This document shows, in pieces, positions 1 to 7,354 of a stretch of DNA of 7,670 nucleotides. The stretch comes from Chitinophagales bacterium. Its GTDB lineage: Bacteria; Bacteroidota; Bacteroidia; Chitinophagales; UBA2359. How positions within the stretch are numbered: position 1 is the stretch's first letter; each line of letters starts with the position of its first letter. Position numbers and translations under genes: made by a program. Where the stretch lies: assembly GCA_020631035.1 (NCBI GenBank), contig JAHDIA010000283.1:1-7670 (forward strand). Reading direction: 5' to 3'. Under the pieces are notes generated by a model. The model was not told the DNA's origin and ran no database searches. It was given only the letters and a program-made list of their open reading frames with translations.

Positions 1-1
1 T

Positions 2-3000
2 ACCATCTTTGATGGAAGCTACGATGTACCCATTATCAGTGTAGTAGGTCCAACAGAATTTTGTGAAGATGCGGGTCCTATATTATTAGATGCAGGCTTT
101 AATGAGAATGGTGAACCTTATGAAGCCTATTTCTGGTATCAAGAGGGAAGTACTTCTCCTATAGCCATTTCTCAAGTCTTGGCAATCCAAAACAGTGGTA
201 CATACTATGTTGATGTAAGAAATGAAAACGATTGTTGGCAAGCGTCAGAGCCAGTGACCATTACAGTCAACTCGCTAGAAGCTCCTGTTATTTATACCTT
301 AGATGAACAGATATGTGAGGGAGAAGTAGCAGTATTGTACTGTGGAGGCGATCAAGACGATGAGATATTCTGGTTCAGTGAGACACAACCCAATGTGGCA
401 CTCAATAGCGAATCCCAACCATACATTGAAGTAACCGAAGCAGGTGCATACTTTGCCGAAATCTTTACAGCCAATGGATGTCAAGGTACTTCTAATGCTA
501 TTAGTATAGAAGTTGTACCTAATCCAGAATTGGCATTGATTCCTGCGGGATCAGTCGAAATTTGTAACGATGAGGGTGTTTTATTGAGTGGAACAGAGGG
601 ACTGGATGTATATCAATGGGCATTCAATGGAGAACTCATTTTTGAAACAAATGATCCTGAATTGTTGGCAACAGAAGCAGGCTGGTACACATTGACTGCA
701 TTCAATGCAGAAGGATGTGCAACTACTGATTCAGTTGAAGTAATTGCCTATACTTACAATGGTGAACTTGAATTTATGCTTCCTGAACAAGCTTGTATGA
801 GAGAAACAGTAATGATTGACTTTACAGGAGACTTGAGTGGACTTGACAATGTTGAGTGGTCAGTAGATGGAGCCTCGGTTGAATGGGATGAAGAAACAAA
901 CAATCATGAATTATATTGGAACGAGCCAGGTATTTATACAGTAAGTATTTCAGCCGATTTGGGTGGCTGTATGTATATGGTAGAAGCGCAAATTACAGTA
1001 CTTGCTCCTGAAATTCTCTATGAGGCAGATGTGACTTGTGCCAGTAGTTGTGAAGCAACAGATGGAAACATCGTATTAGACTTTGGAGACTTGGCAGATG
1101 AAGTAACAGTAGAATGGTTCACACAAGATGGAACACCTATCGGGTCAGGTTTAACAGCTAGTAATTTAGGAACAGCAAGTTACACCATCATCATTACAGA
1201 TGCCAATGGCTGCTCTATCGAAAATGGCTTATATGTTTGTGTAGTCAATACGCTACTTGTTGCCAATGCTGATGTGGTGACAACAACAGTGAATGCTCCT
1301 GCTGAAATTTGTATCTTAGACAATGACGGTGGAGCTGCTTTTGAATTCTCAAATATTGTAGAAGATGCTGCCAATGGCAATCTGACAATGAACCTAAGTG
1401 GATGTGTATACTATACACCAGATGAAGGTTTTGTTGGAACAGATTATTTTGTATATGCAATTACAGATGATTGTGGCAATACCGAAACAGCAACAGTCAA
1501 CATCACAGTCATTGATGGCAACAACCCACCATCATCGGTGGTCATTGAACAATGTGTATATCCAGATTTACCAATGGAAATTTGCTTGTCTCTAACAGAC
1601 CCAGAAGGAGATGCTGCTCAAATCAGTGAAATTAATTCAACAGCTTATGTAAATACAACAATTGCTGGTGATACTTGCTTCTATTATACAGCTCCTGCAA
1701 GTGTAACAAATGATACTTTGACAGTGACTGTTTGCGATGATGCAGAAATTGTGCAATGTTCAGAAAGTACAGTCATCATTACAGTAGGCAATTGTATGGG
1801 AGAAGAAGATTGTGCCGAAATTATAGCCGAAAATGATGTGGTAGAAACAAATATCAATACAGCTGTTGTCATTTGTGCTTTGGACAATGACAATGGTGAC
1901 GAAATATTTATACAAGGAATTACTTTTGATCTAAACAATGCATTAGTTGAATTAAATGAGGAGGATTGTATTGTATATCAACCCACAGAAAATTATGTGG
2001 GAACAGATATACTGACTTATGAAGTTACAGATAGTTGTGGCAACACAGCAATAGCTACTGTAGTTGTAAACGTGATAGACAATACACCTCCTAATGATCC
2101 ACCTTTATCAGATACCATTGAGGTATGTGTAGAGGAAAATGTACCAACCTCTATCTGTCATACATTTATTGATCCAAATGGCGACCAAGTTTATATTGTA
2201 GATTATCAATCTTCAATAGAGTGTGACATTAGCTTGCTAAATGATTCTTGTCTATTGTATACCAGTGTCCCTGGAGTTGAGGGACCTGACTATGTTGCCT
2301 TGACAATCTGTGACAACCAAAATCCTACAGCTTGTTCTGAGGCATTGCTAATTGTCAACATTGGGGGATGTACTCCTGATCCTTGTTTGGCAACTTCTGT
2401 AGATGCAATGGACGATGTTTATACAACGCAAATCAATACACCTGTAACAGCTTGTGTACTTGATAATGACTCTGGAAACAATTTGTTTGTAGCTGGATTA
2501 AGTATTCAAGCAGAATATGGTACAATCAATATATTGGAGGGCGGCTGTATTGAATATATGCCAATAGAAGGCTATGTTGGGTCTGATTCTTTTGTCTATA
2601 TTTTAGAGGACGATTGTGGCAATGAAGATGTTGCCATTGTCAACATTACAATCGAAGGCATCGTTGATCCTTGTGAAGGTATCTCAGTAGAAGCTCAAGA
2701 TGATACATATACAATAGACCTCAATACCACTTTGACTGCCTGCGTATTGGATAACGATACAGGCAATAATCTTAACATCCAAGGTTTGAGCTTGCCACCT
2801 CAGTCTGGAATAGTCAATATTCTAAACAACAATTGTATTGAGTATACACCACAAGAGAACTTTATAGGCAGCGATGTTTTTGTCTACATTGTAGAAGACG
2901 ATTGTGGAAATGAGGAAGTCGCAATAGTCAATGTTAATGTTGTGGGAGAAATAGAGGAAAATGAACCACCTTATTCTGAAATCATAGAAGTATGTGTAGA

Positions 3001-6000
3001 AGAGGTAACGCCTACAAGCATTTGTCACAACTTCCTTGATCCAAATGGTGATCAAACCATCATCACTGACTACAATTCTTTGTTTGATTGTGGCATCGAA
3101 ATACTCAATGATTCTTGTATACAGTATACCAGTATTCCTGGTCTGACTCAAGTAACCACTGTTGATACAGTTGTATTGACCATTTGTGACAATGTAAATC
3201 CGACGCTTTGTTCTGAATCAATTCTTATCATCAACATTGGCAATTGTGATACAGAGCCAGATCCTTGTGCAGGCAGTAGCCTAGTAGCACAAAATGATTT
3301 CTACAACATTCAAAGTGGAGCAAGCATCATTGCATGTGTACTCGACAATGATACAGGTGAAAATATAAGCTTGGCAGGATTGGACGTAGCTGGACAAAAT
3401 GGTACAGTACAGATTTTAGCAAACAACTGTATCGAATATACACCAGTGGATGGTTTCTCAGGAATGGATACTTTTACTTACAACATTACTGACAATTGCG
3501 GCAATACAAGTACTGCAACAGTCAGCATCAATGTAAGTTCCAATCCTACAATCAATATGCCACCTTATTCAGATACATTGCAAGTTTGTGCAGAAGATAT
3601 AACACCTACAGTGATTTGCCACGACTTCCTTGATCCAAACGGTGACGAAACCTTTATCATTAATCACGTTTCATTGTTCGATTGTGGGGTTGAAATACTC
3701 AATGACTCTTGTATTAGATACACCAGCTTGCCTGGATTGAGCGACTATGTAGATGCTGACACAGTACGTTTGGTCATATGTGATGACCAAAATCCAACGC
3801 TTTGTTCTCAATCTATTCTAATCGTTAATTTCAACTGTCCAGATCCTTGTGAGTCTGCTTTGGACGGAACAGATGACTTTGTTACAACAGAATTTGAAAC
3901 AGCAGTCACGACCTGTGTACTCAACAATGACTTTGGCAATGGATTGTCTTTTGTAGGAATAGATTACACCCCTCAGTTTGGTGTACTCAGTATTGGAGAC
4001 AATGGCTGCATTACATATACACCTGATAACGATTACTACGGAGTAGATGGATACAGCTATCTTGTACAAGATGAATGTGGCGAACAAGAAATAGTGCAAG
4101 TGATCGTAGAAGTGCTATATGGAGGCAATCATCCACCATTGGTCGATACAGTTGAATTCTGTGTTGATGAAGTTACACCTACCATCTTATGCAATCAGTT
4201 TATTGATCCAGATGGAAACCAAACTTACATCACCGAGACACACTCTTTGTTCGATTGTAGTGTGTATGTCCTCAACGACTCTTGTATCAGATATACTTCC
4301 ATTCCAGGAGCCGCAGGAATTGATACCTTATTGGTCACTGTATGTGACAATCAAAATCCAACGCTTTGTTCGGAATCTGTATTCATTGTTCACATAGGAT
4401 GTGACGCTCCTACAGCCAACAACGATTTCTTATCAGTGGGCTGTGATGCGTCCTTCTTCAATGGACAAGCACTAGGTGAGCAGATTTTGATTGACCTAAC
4501 AGCAAATGATGCAAGCAATTACTACTGTGACGAAAACATTAGCTTTAGCTTGACAACACCAGCAGCTTCGGGCAATCTCGATTTTGTAACAGGACATCAA
4601 ATGGTCTACACTCCAAACAATAGTTTTGTAGGAACAGAGGTCATCAGTTACACCATTTGCAATGCGTGTGGGGCTTGTGAAAACGGAACCCTTACCATCG
4701 AAATAGAAGATTGTACAGAAGAGCCTGTCAATTGTGGCTACTCTGCTATCTGTACTCAGCCAGTCACAGAAACAATCATTTGTGCTGATTTCTGTAACTT
4801 ATCTGAATTGAACAACCCACAAATTTACTTTGTACACAATTTGTTCAATTGTAGCATCAACAACATCAACTATCCTTGTGTAGAATATGTATCTGTTCCA
4901 GGTTTTGTAGGAACCGATTTAATGGAAATTGTTGCTTGTGATGACTTGGGTATTTGTGACACAGCATTTATCAGCATTACCGTTGGTGAATGTTCTGCAC
5001 TTGAAGCCATAGATGATGTATTTACCATCACACACAATACCCCAACTGTATTAGATGTCTTGGCAAATGACAATGGCAACAACTTTAGTATCAACACCAT
5101 TACGCAAGGAACTGGAGGAACAGTTACCTATGGAAATGGAGGTTTGTTGTATACACCTAACGAAAACTTCTTTGGCGAAGATGCTTTCACTTATGAAATT
5201 TGTGATGCTCAAGGAGAATGTGACCAAGGTACTGTCTATGTAACTGTAGAAGCTCCTTGTAACAATGTATTGAGTGCGTGTACTGCACCAAATGCACCAG
5301 TATTGATTTGCCCAGAGTTCTGTAATCTTCCAGAACAAGCATTCATTCAAGATGTAAATACCGAACTATCTGCTACAACCAATATTCAGGGATTGTGTTT
5401 TGAATACCTACCGCAAGTAACAGAAGGTACAGATACCATCATTGCAACAGCTTGTTCCAATATCGAAGATTACTGTTCTACAGTTTACATCGTAATGGAC
5501 ATTGCCTGCAATGTTCCAGTAGCACAAGATGACTATACTGTAATGCTCGAAGAATATGGAAGCATTGCCGTCGATGTATTGTTCAACGATTCTGATGCAT
5601 GTCACACACAATTGACAATTGCTTCTATTGCAACACCAAGCAATGGACTGATTTACCAAGTATCTGATGGAACCATCGTTTATGAACCCAATCCTGGATT
5701 CATAGGAGATGAAATTTTTGAATATGTCGTTTGCAACGCTTGTGGCAATTGTGATACTGCTACAGTCAACATCAATGTACAAGGAAATGGTACATTAATG
5801 GCAATGGCGATAGACGATGATACCTTTACATATAAAAATACTGGAGTACAGATTGATGTATTGAACAATGATGTCAATCTAAACAATACTGTTGGTTTAG
5901 AAACTTGGACAGAACCTAGCCACGGAAACTTGGTGGTATACAACAACAAAGATTTTGTTTATACACCAGCTCCTGATTTTGTAGGAGAAGATAGTTTCAT

Positions 6001-6985
6001 ATACGAAATTTGTGTCAATGGCATTTGCGACCAAGCAACTGTTAAGGTCAATGTCCTAGACGATGGTACAATGACTGGTGCAGCACCGCTTGCCGAAAAT
6101 GATTCTATAACCACTAATGTAAACGAATCAGTAAGCATCGAAATCTTAGACAATGACCAAAACATCGGAAGTGAACCATTGGTGACTTTCACTTCAATGG
6201 TCACCAATGCTGGATTGATATTGAACAACGATGGTACACTTACCATCATTCCTGAAGAAGATTTTGTAGGCATCATCGAATTTACCTACGAAGTATGCAA
6301 CGACATCAATTTGTGTGATGAAGCAACAGTAGTTGTAACAGTTGTAGATGATGGTGAAGGTGAAAACGAAGGCGAGAACGAAGGTGAAAATGAAGGCGAG
6401 AACGAAGGCGAAGGAGGCGAAAATGAAACAGAAGACGATTTGCCACCAGTAGCCTTAGACGATAATTCAACAGCTACACTCAATACAATTCAAAACATTG
6501 AAGTACTTGCCAACGATTACGATCCACAAGGACAAGCGCTCACACTTAGTTTGTTGAGTCAAACCGAAAATGGCATACTTGTCGTCAATGGGAATCAAAC
6601 CGTTGATTATACACCAGCCAACAACTTTGCAGGTGTTGATCAATTCACTTATCAAATTTGCAACGAGTCAGGATTGTGTGATACTGCAATGGTTTACATC
6701 GAAATCAAAGATTGTGAATTATTCATACCAAACGCTTTCTCACCCAATGACGATAGCGTCAACGATACCTTTGAGATTCTAGGACTTGAGTGTTACGACA
6801 ATGCAAGTATACAAATATTCAATAGATGGGGCAACGAGGTCTATGTCAATGAGGCATATCTCAGAACCGATCCCTGGAATGGCCGTTGGGAAGACAAAGA
6901 AGACCTCCCAGACGGAGTTTACTTCTACGTCATCACCCTCAACGATTCCGAGGTACATCAAGGATATGTCACAATCAAACGATGA
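2..6985 (+). CDS. Giant Cys-rich multidomain surface protein with type B T9SS sorting domain (5' partial)
   Basis: The reading frame is open from base 2 to the TGA at 6983-6985, giving 2327 residues with the N-terminus outside the window. A TTG at 179 is not a credible start, because the frame continues upstream with the same Ig-like sequence. Residues below count from base 2. Residues 9-334 are four Ig/PKD-like domains and 335-416 a SprB-like repeat. Residues 417-1836 alternate A (Big_9-like) and B (cadherin-like) modules, 1837-2117 are three A modules, 2118-2147 an acidic Glu/Gly/Asn linker and 2148-2238 a last A module. Residues 2239-2327 are a gliding-motility-associated C-terminal domain. 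The protein should be exported by T9SS and displayed on the cell surface or released. By analogy with SprB-type proteins it may act in adhesion or gliding, but no catalytic domain is visible and the specific role is unknown. The next gene, PorP/SprF-like, is a likely secretion partner. Coding and family class are secure; function is inferred. Confidence 0.95.
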   Translation, partial: TIFDGSYDVPIISVVGPTEFCEDAGPILLDAGFNENGEPYEAYFWYQEGSTSPIAISQVLAIQNSGTYYVDVRNENDCWQASEPVTITVNSLEAPVIYTLDEQICEGEVAVLYCGGDQDDEIFWFSETQPNVALNSESQPYIEVTEAGAYFAEIFTANGCQGTSNAISIEVVPNPELALIPAGSVEICNDEGVLLSGTEGLDVYQWAFNGELIFETNDPELLATEAGWYTLTAFNAEGCATTDSVEVIAYTYNGELEFMLPEQACMRETVMIDFTGDLSGLDNVEWSVDGASVEWDEETNNHELYWNEPGIYTVSISADLGGCMYMVEAQITVLAPEILYEADVTCASSCEATDGNIVLDFGDLADEVTVEWFTQDGTPIGSGLTASNLGTASYTIIITDANGCSIENGLYVCVVNTLLVANADVVTTTVNAPAEICILDNDGGAAFEFSNIVEDAANGNLTMNLSGCVYYTPDEGFVGTDYFVYAITDDCGNTETATVNITVIDGNNPPSSVVIEQCVYPDLPMEICLSLTDPEGDAAQISEINSTAYVNTTIAGDTCFYYTAPASVTNDTLTVTVCDDAEIVQCSESTVIITVGNCMGEEDCAEIIAENDVVETNINTAVVICALDNDNGDEIFIQGITFDLNNALVELNEEDCIVYQPTENYVGTDILTYEVTDSCGNTAIATVVVNVIDNTPPNDPPLSDTIEVCVEENVPTSICHTFIDPNGDQVYIVDYQSSIECDISLLNDSCLLYTSVPGVEGPDYVALTICDNQNPTACSEALLIVNIGGCTPDPCLATSVDAMDDVYTTQINTPVTACVLDNDSGNNLFVAGLSIQAEYGTINILEGGCIEYMPIEGYVGSDSFVYILEDDCGNEDVAIVNITIEGIVDPCEGISVEAQDDTYTIDLNTTLTACVLDNDTGNNLNIQGLSLPPQSGIVNILNNNCIEYTPQENFIGSDVFVYIVEDDCGNEEVAIVNVNVVGEIEENEPPYSEIIEVCVEEVTPTSICHNFLDPNGDQTIITDYNSLFDCGIEILNDSCIQYTSIPGLTQVTTVDTVVLTICDNVNPTLCSESILIINIGNCDTEPDPCAGSSLVAQNDFYNIQSGASIIACVLDNDTGENISLAGLDVAGQNGTVQILANNCIEYTPVDGFSGMDTFTYNITDNCGNTSTATVSINVSSNPTINMPPYSDTLQVCAEDITPTVICHDFLDPNGDETFIINHVSLFDCGVEILNDSCIRYTSLPGLSDYVDADTVRLVICDDQNPTLCSQSILIVNFNCPDPCESALDGTDDFVTTEFETAVTTCVLNNDFGNGLSFVGIDYTPQFGVLSIGDNGCITYTPDNDYYGVDGYSYLVQDECGEQEIVQVIVEVLYGGNHPPLVDTVEFCVDEVTPTILCNQFIDPDGNQTYITETHSLFDCSVYVLNDSCIRYTSIPGAAGIDTLLVTVCDNQNPTLCSESVFIVHIGCDAPTANNDFLSVGCDASFFNGQALGEQILIDLTANDASNYYCDENISFSLTTPAASGNLDFVTGHQMVYTPNNSFVGTEVISYTICNACGACENGTLTIEIEDCTEEPVNCGYSAICTQPVTETIICADFCNLSELNNPQIYFVHNLFNCSINNINYPCVEYVSVPGFVGTDLMEIVACDDLGICDTAFISITVGECSALEAIDDVFTITHNTPTVLDVLANDNGNNFSINTITQGTGGTVTYGNGGLLYTPNENFFGEDAFTYEICDAQGECDQGTVYVTVEAPCNNVLSACTAPNAPVLICPEFCNLPEQAFIQDVNTELSATTNIQGLCFEYLPQVTEGTDTIIATACSNIEDYCSTVYIVMDIACNVPVAQDDYTVMLEEYGSIAVDVLFNDSDACHTQLTIASIATPSNGLIYQVSDGTIVYEPNPGFIGDEIFEYVVCNACGNCDTATVNINVQGNGTLMAMAIDDDTFTYKNTGVQIDVLNNDVNLNNTVGLETWTEPSHGNLVVYNNKDFVYTPAPDFVGEDSFIYEICVNGICDQATVKVNVLDDGTMTGAAPLAENDSITTNVNESVSIEILDNDQNIGSEPLVTFTSMVTNAGLILNNDGTLTIIPEEDFVGIIEFTYEVCNDINLCDEATVVVTVVDDGEGENEGENEGENEGENEGEGGENETEDDLPPVALDDNSTATLNTIQNIEVLANDYDPQGQALTLSLLSQTENGILVVNGNQTVDYTPANNFAGVDQFTYQICNESGLCDTAMVYIEIKDCELFIPNAFSPNDDSVNDTFEILGLECYDNASIQIFNRWGNEVYVNEAYLRTDPWNGRWEDKEDLPDGVYFYVITLNDSEVHQGYVTIKR
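26..1003 (+). other. Four tandem Ig/PKD-like domains
   Basis: Four units of about 80 residues lie at 26-271, 272-517, 518-751 and 752-1003. The first three share the same layout: a Cys early in the domain (EFC, QIC, EIC), a central Trp (FWYQ, FWFSE, YQWAF), then a GxYxxxxxxxxGC-like end (SGTYYVDVRNENDCW, AGAYFAEIFTANGCQ, AGWYTLTAFNAEGCA). The fourth is more divergent but keeps VEWSVDG and PGIYTVSI followed by GGC. This pattern is typical of Ig-like and PKD-like domains in Bacteroidota surface proteins, where the two Cys may form a disulfide. More of the same probably lies upstream of the window. Confidence 0.75.
1004..1249 (+). other. SprB-like repeat domain
   Basis: One unit (residues 335-416) has the order TCASSCEATDGNIVLDF, then EWFTQDG, then ASYTIIITDANGCS. 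It resembles the SprB repeat found in Flavobacterium gliding adhesins, whose usual pattern is C-x-DG-x-I-x-V, a central W, then a YTVTVTDANGC-like end. Only one copy is present here, at the junction between the Ig/PKD-like block and the alternating array. Assignment is by motif only. Confidence 0.6.
1250..5509 (+). repeat. Alternating A/B module array (9 units from A1 to A8 plus 7 B units)
   Basis: A modules lie at 1250-1525, 1796-2098, 2372-2659, 2660-2965, 3248-3559, 3839-4132, 4403-4735 and 4994-5260. B modules lie at 1526-1795, 2099-2371, 2966-3247, 3560-3838, 4133-4402, 4736-4993 and 5261-5509. Boundaries are judged by eye and A1-A8 are eight units. Typical A has NDxV, then CVLDNDxGN, a central GCIxYTP, GxDxFxY and DDCGNxxxAxVxV, which matches the Big_9/tandem-95 type of bacterial Ig-like domain. 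Typical B begins PPxSDTIEVC, then TPTSICHxFxDPNGDQ, SLFDC, LNDSCIxYTSxPG, LTICDNxNPTLCSES and ends in IGNC. B has the general look of a cadherin-like beta-sandwich. The repeating unit is about 190 residues. A3 and A4 are adjacent with no B between them. The array probably forms a long rigid stalk; the acidic DNDxGN and DPNGD loops could bind calcium (inference). Confidence 0.85.
5510..6352 (+). repeat. Three consecutive A-type (Big_9-like) modules, A9-A11
   Basis: Units lie at 5510-5791, 5792-6076 and 6077-6352. Each keeps the tandem-95 layout: AxDD or AEND start, a VDVLFND, IDVLNND or IEILDND motif, a YEPNPGFIGDE, YTPAPDFVGED or IPEEDFVGI segment, then FxYxxC with a second Cys six or seven residues later, and a TVxVxV end. 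In contrast to A1-A6 they lack the Cys before the LDND motif and the Cys before the YTP motif. B modules no longer alternate here. Confidence 0.8.
6353..6442 (+). repeat. Glu/Gly/Asn acidic linker encoded by 12-bp tandem repeat
   Basis: Residues 2118-2147 are low-complexity and strongly acidic, built on the unit E-G-E-N. The DNA from 6356 to 6403 is four 12-base units. Units 1 and 3 use GGT-GAA and units 2 and 4 use GGC-GAG, so the true period is 24 bases: 6356-6379 and 6380-6403 differ at one base only. A partial further unit (6404-6427) follows with an extra GGA-GGC. It separates A11 from A12 and is likely a flexible spacer whose length can change by slippage. Confidence 0.9.
6443..6715 (+). 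other. Terminal A-type (Big_9-like) module A12
   Basis: Residues 2148-2238 run from PPVALDDNSTATLN through IEVLANDYDPQGQALTL and VDYTPANNFAGVDQFTYQIC to GLCDTAMVYIEI. This is the unit closest to the canonical tandem-95 consensus in the window. It sits directly before the sorting domain, beyond the acidic linker. Confidence 0.8.
6716..6982 (+). other. Gliding-motility-associated C-terminal domain (type B T9SS sorting signal)
   Basis: The last 89 residues (2239-2327) match the type B T9SS C-terminal domain family (TIGR04131/CHU_C type). Visible landmarks are FIPNAFSPNDD from residue 2241, IFNRWGNEVY at 2272-2281, PWNGRW at 2291-2296, LPDGVYFYVI and the terminal HQGYVTIKR. Known proteins use this domain to cross the outer membrane through T9SS. 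Type B domains are linked to PorP/SprF-family partners, and one is encoded just downstream. The domain is complete and ends at the stop codon. Confidence 0.95.
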
Positions 6986-7052
6986 TATTCTCAAATGAAT
7001 AAGTAATGTTGAAAAAATGAAGTTTCGATTATTATTTTAATATTACTAAAAA

Positions 7053-7075
7053 TAGCATTCTAACCACTAATGCTA
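7053..7075 (+). terminator. Hairpin 1 of a tandem hairpin pair (possible terminator)
   Basis: TAGCATT (7053-7059) and AATGCTA (7069-7075) form a 7-bp stem with a 9-base loop. It lies 67 bases after the stop codon and ends one base before hairpin 2. There is no T-run directly after it, so it is not a classical intrinsic terminator. CATTC (7056-7060) could instead pair with GAATG (7077-7081) of hairpin 2, giving an alternative fold. Confidence 0.45.
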
Positions 7076-7076
7076 C

Positions 7077-7108
7077 GAATGTAGGGCGGTTTCAACTGCC
7101 CTACATTC
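7077..7108 (+). terminator. Strong hairpin 2 (likely transcription terminator or REP-like palindrome)
   Basis: GAATGTAGGGC (7077-7087) pairs perfectly with GCCCTACATTC (7098-7108). The stem can extend inward by GGT against ACT (one G-T pair) to 14 bp with a TTCA loop. No T-run follows (TATAAAAG comes next), so it may act as a bidirectional terminator or a 3' stabilising structure. Its GC-rich core within AT-rich surroundings also resembles a dispersed intergenic palindrome. Confidence 0.65.
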
Positions 7109-7148
7109 TATAAAAGTATAGACACAATCAAAAACGGACGAAACACAT

Positions 7149-7176
7149 AATCTTAAATTTTCAATCTTGAATTTTT
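7149..7176. repeat. Imperfect 14-bp direct repeat in the intergenic region
   Basis: AATCTTAAATTTTC (7149-7162) is followed directly by AATCTTGAATTTTT (7163-7176), identical at 12 of 14 bases. The sequence is AT-rich and could be a simple slippage duplication. Function is unknown. Confidence 0.6.
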
Positions 7177-7217
7177 AATTATCGTGCAACATTACTCATT
7201 CTAGGCTGCGTGTACTC

Positions 7218-7227
7218 TGGTTAACCA
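7218..7227. promoter_or_regulatory. 10-bp perfect palindrome, possible operator
   Basis: TGGTTAACCA reads the same on both strands. It lies 127 bases before the porP/sprF-like start codon and is flanked by TGCGT (7207-7211) and ACGCA (7228-7232), themselves a 5-bp inverted pair. A dimeric regulator could bind here, but one short palindrome in a 369-base gap is weak evidence. Confidence 0.25.
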
Positions 7228-7354
7228 ACGCATGTTTCATACTGCGCACCAAGTTTCATCCACCCGCTCATCCGACACTTCCAAAAGAAGCAAAACATAA
7301 AAAGAACAAAGAATAAAAACAAGGAAAACAACCCAACCATAAAATCTAAACAAT

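Larger units (their letters stand above)
6986..7354. other. Intergenic region between surface protein and porP/sprF-like gene
   Basis: These 369 bases contain no ORF of useful length. The first part (6986-7050) is very AT-rich, then come two adjacent hairpins (7053-7108), an AT-rich stretch with a 14-bp imperfect direct repeat (7149-7176), a more balanced stretch (about 7191-7280) with a 10-bp palindrome, and an A-rich leader up to the start codon. I looked for the Bacteroidota promoter pattern (TTG near -33, TAnnTTTG near -7) and found no well-spaced pair. The length and hairpins suggest the downstream gene may have its own promoter or receive reduced read-through. Confidence 0.7.

Noticed and set aside
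179..181. TTG as the start codon of the large gene
   Set aside because: The same frame is open back to base 2 and encodes the first half of an Ig-like domain, so the gene begins upstream of the window.
2822..3151. Minus-strand ORFs inside the large gene, for example 2822-3151, 3818-4099 and 5408-5782
   Set aside because: They lie opposite a well-supported coding frame, have no recognisable domain and recur at equivalent repeat positions, as expected for shadows of a repetitive gene.
1250..5509. CRISPR array or DNA-level tandem repeat
   Set aside because: The repetition is at protein level with a period of about 190 residues and diverged DNA; there are no short identical repeats with unique spacers.
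6286..6483. Minus-strand ORF with a Ser/Phe/Pro repeat
   Set aside because: It is the antisense reading of the EGEN-coding tandem repeat and has no independent support.
7004..7011. TAATGTTG as a Bacteroidota -7 promoter element
   Set aside because: It matches TAnnTTTG with one mismatch, but no TTG element lies at the right distance upstream, and it is followed by two hairpins far from the next gene.
6996..7040. Very short ATG-led frames just after the large gene
   Set aside because: They stop after a few codons (for example ATG-AAT-AAG-TAA) and show no coding signal.
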